A stretch of DNA of 64,000 bases from Wenjunlia tyrosinilytica (GCF_014646055.1 NZ_BMMS01000019.1:1-64000), one strand, 5' to 3'. Positions 18,029 through 29,263 are shown, counted from the first letter of the stretch. Translations and numbers: made by a program. Notes: generated by a model from the sequence alone, not told the origin.

Positions 18029-19351
18029 ATGTCGGTCGCCGGTCTGCCGCCCTCTCCCTCCGACGTGCTCCAGCGCGCCGCACCAGCCACCGCGGGCCCG
18101 GACTTCGGGGCGCTCGCGGAGCGGGACCCCGAGCTCGCCGGGATCCTGGCCGCCGAGACGGACCGGCAGCGCGGTGGCCTCCAGCTGATCGCGGCGGAGA
18201 ACTTCACCTCCCCCGCCGTGCTCGCCGCCCTCGGCAGTCCGCTGGTCAACAAGTACGCGGAGGGCTACCCGGGCCGCCGCCACCACGGCGGATGCGAGGT
18301 CGTCGACCGCGCAGAGCAACTGGCCGTCGACCGCGCCAAGCGGCTGTTCGGCGCCGAACACGCCAATGTCCAGCCGTACTCGGGCTCCTCGGCCAACCTC
18401 GCCGCCTACGCCGCCCTGCTCGTCCCCGGCGACACCGTCCTCGCGATGTCCCTGGAGCACGGCGGGCACCTCACGCACGGCTCGGCCGCGAACTTCTCCG
18501 GGCGCTGGTTCCGCTTCGCGGGATACGGGGTGCGGCCCGACACCGGTCTCGTCGATCTCGACCAGGTCCGCGACCTCGCCCTGACCCTGCGCCCCAAGGC
18601 CATCGTCTGCGGGTCCATCTCCTATCCGCGCCACCTCGACTACGCGGCGTTCCGGCGGATCGCAGACGAGGTCGACGCCTACCTGGTGGTGGACGCGGCC
18701 CACACCATCGGCCTGGTCGCGGGCGGCTCCGCCCCCAACCCCGTGCCCTACGCGGATGTGGTGTGCGCCACCACCCACAAGGTGCTGCGCGGCCCCAGGG
18801 GAGGGCTCATCCTCACCGGCGCCGCGCTCGCCCGGCGCATCGACCGGGCCGTCTTCCCGTTCTCCCAGGGCGGCCCGCACATGAACACCGTGGCCGCCAA
18901 GGCCGTCGCCTTCGCCGAGGCCGCCGCTCCCGCCTTCGCCGAGTACACCCGCCAGGTCGTCGCCAACGCCCGCGCGCTCGCCGACGGCCTGGCCGACGAG
19001 GGGCTCGAACCCGCCACGGGCGGCACGGACACGCATCTGGTGGCCGCGGGGACACGGCCGCTGGGCGTGGACGGGCTCGAGGCGCGCTCGCGCTGCGCCC
19101 GCGCCGGCATCGTGGTCGACAAGTGCAGCCTGCCCTTCGACGAGCGGCCGCGCAGCTCGGGCTCCGGGATCCGGGTGGGTACGTCCTCGGTGACCACGCA
19201 GGGGATGCGCGAGCCGCAGATGGCCGAGGCCGCGCGGCTGATCGGCCGGGCGCTGCGCGACGCCGACGGCACCCGGGCATCGGGTCCGGACGGTACCGCG
19301 GCCGCGGTGGCCGCGCTCGCCGCCGCCCACTCTCCGTATCCGCCGCGTTGA
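18029..19351 (+). CDS. glyA: Serine hydroxymethyltransferase
   Basis: Interconverts serine and glycine while charging tetrahydrofolate with a one-carbon unit. It has 440 residues. It is a PLP fold I enzyme with Schiff-base lysine K251 in TTHKVLRGPRGG. Other family segments are LIAAENFTSPAVLAALGS, NKYAEGYPGRRHHGGCE and the phosphate-binding YSGSSANLAAY. The consensus reads TTTHKTLRGPRGG; here the first T is A and the T after K is V, a conservative divergence, so minor substrate differences cannot be excluded. The ATG 18029 has CGGGAG upstream. Confidence 0.9.
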   Translation: MSVAGLPPSPSDVLQRAAPATAGPDFGALAERDPELAGILAAETDRQRGGLQLIAAENFTSPAVLAALGSPLVNKYAEGYPGRRHHGGCEVVDRAEQLAVDRAKRLFGAEHANVQPYSGSSANLAAYAALLVPGDTVLAMSLEHGGHLTHGSAANFSGRWFRFAGYGVRPDTGLVDLDQVRDLALTLRPKAIVCGSISYPRHLDYAAFRRIADEVDAYLVVDAAHTIGLVAGGSAPNPVPYADVVCATTHKVLRGPRGGLILTGAALARRIDRAVFPFSQGGPHMNTVAAKAVAFAEAAAPAFAEYTRQVVANARALADGLADEGLEPATGGTDTHLVAAGTRPLGVDGLEARSRCARAGIVVDKCSLPFDERPRSSGSGIRVGTSSVTTQGMREPQMAEAARLIGRALRDADGTRASGPDGTAAAVAALAAAHSPYPPR

Positions 19352-19491
19352 GCGGTCCGGGTGCCGCCGCCGTATGTACTTCCGGGCGGGCCGCAACCGT
19401 CCACGGTCGGCAGGTGTCTTCTCCTGTGTCCGCCGTGTCGCGGACGTGCCTGGAGTACGCTCGCCGTTCGCAGTGCGGGGAAGGACGCTAA

Positions 19492-19497
19492 TAGGGT
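19492..19497 (+). promoter_or_regulatory. -10 box for the WecA/TagO-like gene
   Basis: TAGGGT at 19492-19497, preceded by TAA, in the 193-base gap after glyA. The predicted start near 19504 gives a leader of about 40 bases. No clear -35. Confidence 0.4.
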
Positions 19498-19544
19498 GTG
19501 ACGGGTGAGGACCAGCGAGACCAGCCACCGAAGCGGGGCCAGCC

Positions 19545-20891
19545 GTGCGTGAATATCTGCTGACCCTCCTGGTGACAGCGACCGTGACGTACCTCCTGAC
19601 CGGCCCGGTCAGGAAGTTCGCCATCGCCGCCGGGGCCATGCCGGAGATCCGCGCGCGTGACGTGCACCGCGAGCCGACTCCGCGGCTGGGCGGGATCGCC
19701 CTGTTCGGCGGGCTGTGCGCCGGACTGCTGGTCGCCTCCCAATTGCGCGACCTCGGCAAGGTGTTCACCGAGACCGACGAGCCCCGTGCGCTGCTGGCCG
19801 GGGCCGGGCTGATCTGGATCCTGGGCGTCCTGGACGACAAGTGGGGCGTGGACGCGCTGATCAAGCTCGGTGGCCAGATGGTCGCCGCGGGCGTCATGGT
19901 CATGCAGGGCCTGCAGATCCTCGCGCTTCCCGTGCCGGGCCAGGGTGTGGTCACCCTCACGCCCGTGCAGAGCACATTGCTGACCGTGGCGCTCGTCGTC
20001 CTCACCATCAACGCGGTCAACTTCGTCGACGGCCTCGACGGCCTCGCCTCCGGCATGGTGTGCATCGCCGCCATCGCGTTCTTCATGTACGCGTACCGGA
20101 TGTGGTTCGGGCACGGCATCGAGGGGGCCGCGCCCGCCACGCTGTTCAGCGCGATCCTCATCGGCATGTGCGTCGGCTTCCTGCCGCACAACATCCACCC
20201 GGCGCGCATCTTCATGGGTGACTCCGGGTCGATGCTGATCGGCCTGATGCTCTCCGCGTCGGCGATCTCCATCACCGGTCAGGTCGACCCCGATCTCCTC
20301 GCGGACTTCAGCGGCTCGCAGACCAAGGCCGTGCACGAGATGGTGCCGGTCTACATCCCGCTCCTGCTGCCGCTGACCGTCATCGCGGTGCCCATGGCGG
20401 ACCTCTTCCTCGCGATCGTGCGCCGCACGTGGAACGGCCAGTCGCCCTTCGCCGCCGACAAGCAGCACCTGCACCACCGGCTGCTGGAGATCGGGCACTC
20501 GCACAGCCGAGCCGTGCTGATCATGTACTTCTGGTCCGCGCTGATCGCACTGGGCGCCGTGGCGTTCTCCGTGCAGTCCAACACCACGGTGATACTGCTG
20601 ATCATCGTCTTCCTGTGCGCGGTGGGACTCGTGGTGCTGCTGATGCCGCGGTTCCGTCCGAGGGTCCCGCTCTGGGCCAACGCGATCGTGCCCCCGCGCT
20701 ACCGCCACCGCGGTCTTCGTCACCCACAGCGCGGCGAGCCCGTTGAGCCCGCGTTGGAGGAGCCGCTGAGCGAGGCGGACCAGGCGGCGCTCGGTTCGCT
20801 CAACGGCGCGACGGCCGTCGGTGAACGGCACCGGTTCGGTGCCCGTCCGCCCGCCCACTCGGGCGCCGGATCGCCTGGCGCGGAAGGGTAG
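19545..20891 (+). CDS. Undecaprenyl-phosphate sugar-1-phosphate transferase (WecA/TagO/MraY family)
   Basis: Integral membrane enzyme transferring a sugar-1-phosphate, usually GlcNAc-1-P, onto undecaprenyl phosphate, the first step of wall glycopolymer synthesis. It has 448 residues and about 10-11 hydrophobic helices. Family motifs: DVHREPTPRLGGIALF, the metal-binding GVLDDKWG, the NAVNFVDGLDGLASG loop, ARIFMGDSGSM and the HLHHRLLEIGHSHS histidine motif. The C-terminal 80 residues are a soluble, charged tail not typical of the family. The GTG 19545 has only a weak GGGG site. A LCP ligase gene 5 kb upstream could use the polymer made from its product (inference). Confidence 0.9.
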   Translation: MREYLLTLLVTATVTYLLTGPVRKFAIAAGAMPEIRARDVHREPTPRLGGIALFGGLCAGLLVASQLRDLGKVFTETDEPRALLAGAGLIWILGVLDDKWGVDALIKLGGQMVAAGVMVMQGLQILALPVPGQGVVTLTPVQSTLLTVALVVLTINAVNFVDGLDGLASGMVCIAAIAFFMYAYRMWFGHGIEGAAPATLFSAILIGMCVGFLPHNIHPARIFMGDSGSMLIGLMLSASAISITGQVDPDLLADFSGSQTKAVHEMVPVYIPLLLPLTVIAVPMADLFLAIVRRTWNGQSPFAADKQHLHHRLLEIGHSHSRAVLIMYFWSALIALGAVAFSVQSNTTVILLIIVFLCAVGLVVLLMPRFRPRVPLWANAIVPPRYRHRGLRHPQRGEPVEPALEEPLSEADQAALGSLNGATAVGERHRFGARPPAHSGAGSPGAEG

Positions 20892-20947
20892 TTGGGGGTT
20901 CTGTCGTTGTCAGCACCGGCGACGCCTGGTAATCCTTGGGTGTGACG

Positions 20948-20995
20948 GGTACCACAACAAACAGGTAAAGCTCTCATCAAATAGTTTGTGATACC
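20948..20995 (+). promoter_or_regulatory. Long-spaced dyad in front of the atp operon
   Basis: GGTACCACAA at 20948-20957 and TTGTGATACC at 20986-20995 are inverted repeats matching at 9 of 10 positions, 38 bases centre to centre. The right arm is shared with the Rex-like operator at 20987-21002. This could be a DNA-looping or dimer-of-dimer site. Confidence 0.45.
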
Positions 20996-21002
20996 GTTCA
21001 CT
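20987..21002 (+). promoter_or_regulatory. Candidate Rex operator of the atp operon
   Basis: TGTGATACCGTTCACT compares with the Streptomyces Rex operator consensus TGTGAACGCGTTCACA; each six-base half has one mismatch and the four-base centre is free to vary. A TAGTTT -10-like hexamer overlaps at 20982-20987. Rex is an NADH/NAD+ sensor that represses respiratory genes when NADH is low, so this would tie ATP synthase expression to redox state. The match is read directly; binding is inference. Confidence 0.55.
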
Positions 21003-21023
21003 AACACCCAGGGGAACAGCCGA

Positions 21024-21045
21024 AAGACCAAGACGAGACGGTCTT
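21024..21045 (+). other. Leader hairpin upstream of atpI
   Basis: AAGACC (about 21024-21029) and GGTCTT (about 21040-21045) can form a short stem in the 160-base atp leader. Its role is unknown. Confidence 0.3.
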
Positions 21046-21162
21046 CCGGCGTGAGGCACGCCTCCCTCCTGGGGATACGCTTCTGATCGACGTCCGACCG
21101 CTTTCGCGTCACCGTCAGTCACCATGTGTACATCGCCCCCAACTTCCGCTGGAGCTGCCCAC

Positions 21163-21588
21163 ATGCAGTCCAACGACGCCCGGATCCTTCTGAGCGCCGC
21201 GATCCCCACCGCAGCCGCCGGCCTCGTCGCCGTGGGTGCCAGTGGGTGGATCTCAGGTGGGAAGGGCGCCATCGGTGCGGCTGTGGGGGCAGCTCTCGTG
21301 ATCGCGTTCTTCAGCGCCGGGCTCATCGCCCTGCAGAAGACGGCGAAGGCGCTGCCGCACCTGTTCCAGGCCATGGGGCTGCTGGTCTACACGACGCAGC
21401 TCCTCCTGCTGGCGATCGTGCTCGCCGTCTTCCGCGGCACCGATCTGTTCAACCTGCGCACGTTCGCCCTCTCGCTTCTCGCGTGCACCGTGGTCTGGGT
21501 GATCACCCAGGTCCGCGGCCACATGAAGGCCAAGATCCTCTACGTCGAACCCGAGACCGCGGCCAAGTCGCCGGAGCCTCGGACATGA
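21163..21588 (+). CDS. atpI: ATP synthase accessory protein I
   Basis: Small membrane protein usually first in F1Fo operons, thought to help c-ring assembly or cation supply. It has 141 residues with four hydrophobic segments (LLSAAIPTAAAGLVAVGASGW, GAIGAAVGAALVIAFFSAG, LLVYTTQLLLLAIVLAVF, FALSLLACTVVWVITQV). The ATG 21163 is chosen over the upstream in-frame ATG 21124 because GGAGCTGCCC gives correct spacing and MQSNDARILLSAAIP is a natural N-terminus. It is the first gene of atpIBEFHAGDC, 240 bases from atpB. Confidence 0.88.
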   Translation: MQSNDARILLSAAIPTAAAGLVAVGASGWISGGKGAIGAAVGAALVIAFFSAGLIALQKTAKALPHLFQAMGLLVYTTQLLLLAIVLAVFRGTDLFNLRTFALSLLACTVVWVITQVRGHMKAKILYVEPETAAKSPEPRT

Positions 21589-21828
21589 TCGTCGGGGGCG
21601 GCTTCAGGGGCCTTCCCGGCGCCTGCTATCGTCCGGTGCCAACTACGGCTGAACGCGCCAAGGCGGCCGCGGCCCACGGGACGGGCCGGCCGCTCACGCC
21701 GATGACGCCTCCCGGGCTTCTGCGCCCGCCCTCAATCTGCAAAACCAGTCCAGTGCCGTTCCGCGGACGTGTGCCGCGCCGACACATCGAGGTTGCCGTA
21801 CCCATGCGTCACGCCGAAGGAGCTCGCG

Positions 21829-22641
21829 GTGAGTGCTGACCCCCAGATGCTCGCCAACGAGATCGACTGCCACATCTTCGCTGATTGCGGCTTCCCCTCT
21901 CCTGGCCTCAACTCCTTCATGTTCAAGCCGATGTTCGAGGTCGGCGGCATCGAGTTCAACAAGCCGATGCTGCTGGCGCTGATCTCGACGATCGTGGTGA
22001 CCGGATTCTTCTGGGCGGCGTTCGCCAGGCCGAAGGTCGTCCCCGGCAAGCTCCAGATGGTCGGTGAGGCGGGCTACGACTTCGTCCGCCGCGGGATCGT
22101 CTACGAGACCATGGGCAAGAAGGACGGCGAGAAGTACGTCCCGCTGATGGTGTCGCTGTTCTTCTTCATCTGGTTGATGAACCTCTGGTCGATCATCCCG
22201 TTCGCCCAGTTCCCGGTGACCTCGCTCATCGCCTTCCCGGCGGGACTCGCCGCGCTGGTGTGGTTCACCTGGATGACGATCAACTTCAAGAAGCACGGCT
22301 TCGTCGGCGGCATCAAGAACCTCTGCTACATGCCGGGCCTGCCGAAGGCGATCTACCCGCTGCTGATCCCGATCGAGTTCCTCTCGAACGTGATCGTCCG
22401 CCCCTTCACGCACGCGGTCCGGCTGTTCGCCAACATGTTCGCCGGCCACCTGCTGCTCGTGATCTTCACGATCGCCAGCTGGTACCTCCTCAACGGTGTA
22501 GGCATCGCCTACGCGGGTGTGTCGTTCGTGATGGTCATCGTGATGACCCTCTTCGAGATCTTCGTCCAGGCGTTGCAGGCGTATGTGTTCGTGCTCCTGG
22601 CCTCGAGCTACATCCAGGGCGCCCTGCACGCCGACCACTGA
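21829..22641 (+). CDS. atpB: F1Fo ATP synthase subunit a
   Basis: Stator membrane subunit forming the proton half-channels. It has 270 residues with five or six membrane helices. The essential helix reads IVRPFTHAVRLFANMFAGHLLL, with the arginine that faces the c-ring glutamate. The GTG 21829 has AAGGAG at 21817-21822, giving VSADPQMLANEID; the longer frame from 21769 lacks a ribosome site. atpE follows after 78 bases. Confidence 0.96.
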   Translation: MSADPQMLANEIDCHIFADCGFPSPGLNSFMFKPMFEVGGIEFNKPMLLALISTIVVTGFFWAAFARPKVVPGKLQMVGEAGYDFVRRGIVYETMGKKDGEKYVPLMVSLFFFIWLMNLWSIIPFAQFPVTSLIAFPAGLAALVWFTWMTINFKKHGFVGGIKNLCYMPGLPKAIYPLLIPIEFLSNVIVRPFTHAVRLFANMFAGHLLLVIFTIASWYLLNGVGIAYAGVSFVMVIVMTLFEIFVQALQAYVFVLLASSYIQGALHADH

Positions 22642-22983
<342 letters not shown>

Positions 22984-23012
22984 CCAACACCTCTTAGACG
23001 AAAGGTCCAGAC

Positions 23013-23558
23013 GTGAATCTCCTGCAGATCGCTGCGGAGGAGCAGAACCCTCTGATCCCCGAGATTCCGGAGCTCGTCGTCGGCCTGCTCGCCTTCGCGA
23101 TCGTCTTCGCTCTCTTCGCCTGGAAGCTCCTGCCCAGCATCAACAAGGTGCTGGACGAGCGCCGGGCGTCGATCGAGGGCGGCATCGAGGAGGCCGAGGC
23201 TGCCAAGGCCGAGGCTCAGCGGGTGCTCGAGGAGTACCGCGAGCAGCTCGCCGACGCACGCCACGAGGCCGCGCGCCTGCGCCAGGAGGCGCAGGAGCAG
23301 GGCGCGACGCTCATCGCAGAGATGCGCGCCGAGGGCCAGCGGCAGAAGGAAGCCATCATCGAGGCCGGCCACGCTCAGCTCGAGGCCGACCGCAAGCAGG
23401 CCGCCGAGGCGCTGCGCCGGGACGTCGGCAGGATCGCCACCGATCTGGCCGGCCGTGTCGTGGGCGAGTCGCTCGAGGACCACGCCCGCCAGAGCCGTGT
23501 GATCGACCGCTTCCTCGCCGAGCTCGACGAGCGGGCCGAGGAAGGCGCTGCCCGATGA
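23013..23558 (+). CDS. atpF: F1Fo ATP synthase subunit b
   Basis: Peripheral stalk subunit linking Fo and F1. It has 181 residues with one N-terminal membrane helix (about 20-42, LVVGLLAFAIVFALFAWKLLP), then a long charged coiled coil (EEAEAAKAEAQRVLEEYREQLADARHE...). GTG 23013 is preceded by GAAAGG. Its stop TGA (23556-23558) overlaps the ATG of the first 31-codon mini-cistron, not the ATG of atpH as expected in most bacteria. Confidence 0.96.
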   Translation: MNLLQIAAEEQNPLIPEIPELVVGLLAFAIVFALFAWKLLPSINKVLDERRASIEGGIEEAEAAKAEAQRVLEEYREQLADARHEAARLRQEAQEQGATLIAEMRAEGQRQKEAIIEAGHAQLEADRKQAAEALRRDVGRIATDLAGRVVGESLEDHARQSRVIDRFLAELDERAEEGAAR

Positions 23559-23650
23559 GTGCCGGAACGGCGATCCGTCGAGCGGGCCCGCGCAGTGCCG
23601 CAGTCGTCATCGAGCTTCAGGGCTCGCGAGACGGGGAGCGTGACCGATGA
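23555..23650 (+). CDS. Mini-cistron copy 1, 31 residues, between atpF and atpH
   Basis: ATG 23555 overlaps the atpF stop as ATGA, and TGA 23648-23650 overlaps the next copy in the same way. The peptide starts MSAGTAIRRAGPRSAAVV and ends GSRDGERDR. GAGGAAGG at 23538-23545, inside atpF, is a suitable ribosome site. Close to the end of the frame GGGGAG at 23633-23638 serves the next start. It is nearly identical in DNA to copy 2 (87 of 92 positions). I know no family for it. It could be a translated coupling element and not a functional protein. Confidence 0.5.
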   Translation: MSAGTAIRRAGPRSAAVVIELQGSRDGERDR

Positions 23651-23738
23651 GTGCCGGAACGGCGATCCGTCGAGCGGGCCTGCGCAGTGCCGCAGTCGTC
23701 ATCGAGCTCGTGGGATCGCGAGACGGGGAGCGTGACCG
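23555..23738 (+). repeat. Two tandem 92-bp repeats inserted at the atpF-atpH junction
   Basis: Unit 1 covers 23555-23646 and unit 2 covers 23647-23738. They differ at five positions: one in the codon at residue 12 and four in residues 21-23. Each starts ATGAGTGCCGGAACGGCG and ends GGGGAGCGTGACCG, so each brings a start codon and a ribosome site. A shortened relative lies before thrC at 7276-7320. Confidence 0.95.
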
Positions 23739-23742
23739 ATGA
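23647..23742 (+). CDS. Mini-cistron copy 2, 31 residues, overlapping atpH
   Basis: ATG 23647 overlaps the end of copy 1, and TGA 23740-23742 overlaps the atpH ATG at 23739. The peptide is MSAGTAIRRAGLRSAAVV... ending GSRDGERDR, differing from copy 1 at residues 12 (P to L) and 22 (Q to V). GGGGAG at 23725-23730 is placed 8 bases before atpH. Two of five differences are synonymous, too few to judge selection on the peptide. Confidence 0.5.
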   Translation: MSAGTAIRRAGLRSAAVVIELVGSRDGERDR

Positions 23743-24554
23743 ATGGAGCGAGTCGGGAGGCGCTTGCCTCCGCGCGTGAGCGCCTCGACGCCCTGGCGGA
23801 CAACCGGTCCGTGGACGTCGCGAAGCTCGCCGAGGAGCTCGCCGCCGTCACCGCGCTGCTCGACCGCGAGGCGTCGCTGCGCCGGGTCCTCACGGATCCG
23901 GCACGGGAAGGGCAGGCCAAGGCCGGCCTCGTCGCCGGGCTGCTGTCCGGCCAGGTCGGTGCCGAGACGATCGACCTGCTCAGCGGCATGGTCCGCTCGC
24001 GCTGGTCGAAGCCCCGCGACCTGGCGGACGCGCTCGAGGAGCTGGCGGCCACGGCCGAGCTCGTCGTCGCCGGGCGTTCCAACGGCCTCGACGAGGTCGA
24101 GGACGAGCTGTTCCGGTTCAGCCGGATCCTTCAGTCGTCGACCGAGCTGCGGCTGGCGCTGACCGACCGCACCGCGAGCAACGCCGCCAAGGCCGAGCTC
24201 ATCGGCTCGCTGCTGGGCGGGCGGGCCAACGTGGTCACGCAGCGGCTCATCACGCGACTGGTCTCGCACCCGCGTGGCCGTAGCCTTGAGGTGGGCCTGG
24301 AGGCCTACTCCAAGCTCGCCGCCGCACGCCGCGGGCGCACGGTGGCCGTGGTCACCACCGCGGTCCCGCTCGACGCGCGGCAGAAGGCCCGCCTCGGCGA
24401 GGTCCTGGCCAGGCTGTTCGGGCGTGAGGTGCACCTGAACCTCGACGTGGACCCCGAGGTCCTCGGCGGGATCAGCGTGCGGGTCGGTGACGAGGTCGTC
24501 GACGGCTCGATCAGCAGGCGCCTCGAAGAGGCGGCGCGCCGCCTCGCCGGCTGA
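23739..24554 (+). CDS. atpH: F1Fo ATP synthase subunit delta
   Basis: Connects the b stalk to the top of the alpha/beta hexamer. It has 271 residues, longer than the about 180 of E. coli, as is normal for actinobacteria. The conserved C-terminal part is recognisable: VVTTAVPLDARQKARLGEVLARLFGREVHLNLDVDPEVLGGISVRVGDEVVDGSI. The ATG 23739 uses the ribosome site GGGGAG supplied by the second repeat. ATG 23743 is out of frame. Next is atpA after 142 bases. Confidence 0.94.
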   Translation: MNGASREALASARERLDALADNRSVDVAKLAEELAAVTALLDREASLRRVLTDPAREGQAKAGLVAGLLSGQVGAETIDLLSGMVRSRWSKPRDLADALEELAATAELVVAGRSNGLDEVEDELFRFSRILQSSTELRLALTDRTASNAAKAELIGSLLGGRANVVTQRLITRLVSHPRGRSLEVGLEAYSKLAAARRGRTVAVVTTAVPLDARQKARLGEVLARLFGREVHLNLDVDPEVLGGISVRVGDEVVDGSISRRLEEAARRLAG

Positions 24555-24696
24555 GCGAGGCCTCGTGCCGGGCACCGCCACGGTGGTCGGCCACAAGTCA
24601 AAAGCATTGATTGATGCGGCCCGAGTTGGGCCGTGCCAGATACGCGGTCGCCTGTGCCGGCGGCCCGGGCCCAACTAGGGAGAGCAGGGACACCAG

Positions 24697-26292
24697 ATGG
24701 CGGAGCTCACGATCCGGCCGGAGGAGATCCGGGACGCGCTGGAGCACTTCGTCCAGTCGTACAAGCCGGACGCGGCCTCGCGCGAGGAGGTCGGTACCGT
24801 CACCGAGGCCGGTGACGGCATCGCCAAGGTCGAGGGTCTGCCCTCGGCCATGGCCAACGAACTGCTGAAGTTCGAGGACGGCACCCTCGGCCTCGCCCTC
24901 AACCTCGAGGAGCGCGAGATCGGTGTCGTCGTCCTCGGTGAGTTCAGCGGCATCGAGGAGGGCCAGCCGGTCCAGCGGACCGGCGAGGTTCTCTCGGTCG
25001 CGGTCGGCGAGGGTTACCTGGGTCGCGTCGTCGACCCGCTGGGCAACCCGATCGACGGCCTCGGCGAGATCGAGACCTCCGGCCGCCGCGCCCTCGAACT
25101 GCAGGCCCCCTCGGTCATGCAGCGCAAGAGCGTCCACGAGCCGATGCAGACCGGCCTGAAGGCCGTCGACTCGATGACCCCGATCGGCCGTGGCCAGCGT
25201 CAGCTGATCATCGGCGACCGCCAGACCGGCAAGACCGCCCTGGCGATCGACACGATCATCAACCAGCGTGACAACTGGCATTCCGGCGACCCGAAGAAGC
25301 AGGTCCGCTGCATCTACGTCGCCATCGGCCAGAAGGGCTCCACCATCGCGTCCGTGCGTGGCGCGCTGGAGGAGGCCGGAGCGCTGGAGTACACCACGAT
25401 CGTCGCCGCCCCGGCGTCGGACCCGGCGGGCTTCAAGTACCTCGCGCCCTACACCGGCTCCGCCATCGGCCAGCACTGGATGTACGAGGGCAGGCACGTC
25501 CTCATCGTCTTCGACGACCTGTCCAAGCAGGCCGACGCCTACCGCGCCGTCTCCCTCCTGCTGCGCCGCCCGCCGGGCCGCGAGGCCTACCCGGGTGACG
25601 TCTTCTACCTGCACTCGCGTTTGCTGGAGCGCTGCGCCAAGCTCTCCGACGACATGGGCTCCGGCTCCATGACCGGTCTGCCGATCGTCGAGACCAAGGC
25701 GAACGACGTGTCGGCGTTCATCCCGACCAACGTCATCTCCATCACCGACGGCCAGTGCTTCCTGGAGTCCGACCTGTTCAACGCGGGCCAGCGCCCGGCG
25801 CTGAACGTGGGTATCTCGGTCTCCCGTGTCGGTGGCTCCGCCCAGATCAAGGCCATGAAGTCGGTCGCCGGCCGGCTGCGTGTGGACCTCGCCCAGTACC
25901 GCGAGCTCGAGGCGTTCGCCGCCTTCGGCTCCGACCTGGACGCGGCCTCCAAGGCGCAGCTCGAGCGCGGCAAGCGCATGGTGGAGCTGCTCAAGCAGGG
26001 CCAGTACGCGCCGTACCCGATCGAGGAGCAGGTCGTCTCCATCTGGGCCGGTACCACCGGTCAGCTGGACGACGTGCCGGTGAACGACATCCGCCGCTTC
26101 GAGCGGGAGTTCCTGGACTACCTGCGCCGGGAGAAGAAGGACCTGCTCACCGTCATCTCCGAGACCGGCAAGCTCCCCGACGAGACCGTCGAGGCACTGA
26201 CCGAGGCCGTCCGCACCTTCAAGCGCCAGTTCGAGACCTCGGACGGCAAGCTTCTCGGTGAGGACACGCCCCAGGTCAGCACCTCCAAGTGA
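24697..26292 (+). CDS. atpA: F1Fo ATP synthase subunit alpha
   Basis: Non-catalytic nucleotide-binding subunit of F1. It has 531 residues. Walker A GDRQTGKT is at 173-180, and the arginine finger lies in the segment [14 protein letters not shown]. The N-terminal beta barrel and C-terminal helical domain are complete. The ATG 24697 follows AGGGAGAGCAGGGACACCAG. About 15 extra residues form the acidic tail [11 protein letters not shown]. It precedes atpG by 20 bases. Confidence 0.97.
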   Translation: MAELTIRPEEIRDALEHFVQSYKPDAASREEVGTVTEAGDGIAKVEGLPSAMANELLKFEDGTLGLALNLEEREIGVVVLGEFSGIEEGQPVQRTGEVLSVAVGEGYLGRVVDPLGNPIDGLGEIETSGRRALELQAPSVMQRKSVHEPMQTGLKAVDSMTPIGRGQRQLIIGDRQTGKTALAIDTIINQRDNWHSGDPKKQVRCIYVAIGQKGSTIASVRGALEEAGALEYTTIVAAPASDPAGFKYLAPYTGSAIGQHWMYEGRHVLIVFDDLSKQADAYRAVSLLLRRPPGREAYPGDVFYLHSRLLERCAKLSDDMGSGSMTGLPIVETKANDVSAFIPTNVISITDGQCFLESDLFNAGQRPALNVGISVSRVGGSAQIKAMKSVAGRLRVDLAQYRELEAFAAFGSDLDAASKAQLERGKRMVELLKQGQYAPYPIEEQVVSIWAGTTGQLDDVPVNDIRRFEREFLDYLRREKKDLLTVISETGKLPDETVEALTEAVRTFKRQFETSDGKLLGEDTPQVSTSK

Positions 26293-26312
26293 CGAGAGGG
26301 ACCTGCTGACCC

Positions 26313-28678
<2,366 letters not shown>

Positions 28679-28692
28679 GCCCTGTGCTCCGG

Positions 28693-28721
28693 TGGAAGGG
28701 GCGGCCCGGTGCCGCCCCTTC
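28693..28721 (+). terminator. Perfect hairpin between atpD and atpC
   Basis: GGAAGGGGCGGC at 28693-28704 pairs exactly with GCCGCCCCTTCC ending at 28721. It looks like a partial terminator or RNA-stability element inside the operon, since atpC must still be expressed. Confidence 0.65.
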
Positions 28722-28752
28722 CCCGCACTCCCGTTATTCTTTGAACCGACAA

Positions 28753-28774
28753 CGCCTGTCAGGTCAGACAGGCG
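28753..28774 (+). promoter_or_regulatory. Second hairpin just before the atpC ribosome site
   Basis: CGCCTGTC at 28753-28760 and GACAGGCG at 28767-28774 form a perfect 8-bp stem with a 6-base loop. It ends 8 bases before AGGAG (28783-28787) of atpC and could affect its translation. Confidence 0.5.
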
Positions 28775-28792
28775 CTGACCCGAGGAGCCGTC

Positions 28793-29167
28793 TTGGCTGA
28801 GCTGCACGTCGAGCTGGTCGCCGCCGACCGCAAGGTCTGGTCGGGCGAGGCCACGATCGTCGTCGCGCGCACAACGTCGGGCGACATCGGCGTCATGCCG
28901 GGACACCAGCCGCTGCTCGGCGTGCTGGAGTCCGGGCCGGTGACGATCCGCACGACCGACGGCGGCACGGCCGTCGCCGCTGTGCACGGTGGCTTCATCT
29001 CGTTCGCGGACAACAAGCTCTCGATCCTCGCTGAGGTCGCCGAGCTGGCCGACGAGATCGATGTCGAGCGTGCGGAGCGGGCGCTCGAGCGCGCGAAGTC
29101 GGACGCGGACGCTGTCGCCGAGCGGCGCGCCGATGTCCGGCTGCGTGCCGCCACGGGCACGCACTGA
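28793..29167 (+). CDS. atpC: F1Fo ATP synthase subunit epsilon
   Basis: Rotor subunit that also inhibits ATP hydrolysis. It has 124 residues. The N-terminal beta sandwich is intact (LHVELVAADRKVWSGEATIV, TSGDIGVMPGHQPLLGVLESG), followed by a helix pair (DEIDVERAERALERAKSDADAVAERRADVRLRAA). The start is TTG 28793 with AGGAG 6 bases upstream. It is separated from atpD by 114 bases containing two hairpins. It is the last gene of the operon. Confidence 0.95.
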   Translation: MAELHVELVAADRKVWSGEATIVVARTTSGDIGVMPGHQPLLGVLESGPVTIRTTDGGTAVAAVHGGFISFADNKLSILAEVAELADEIDVERAERALERAKSDADAVAERRADVRLRAATGTH

Positions 29168-29263
29168 CCGGTCGCCGAGCAGTCGGCCGCCGATCGCGGT
29201 CGGCGCCCGGTGGGCCACACGTATTGGCAGGTGGAGATCGGCAAAACCTAGGCGAGGAGGTCG

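Noticed and set aside
20941-20955. Possible Crp site GTGACGGGTACCAC before atpI
   Set aside because: One mismatch to the GTG-N6-GNCAC form and such sites occur often by chance; the Rex-like site is a better explanation.
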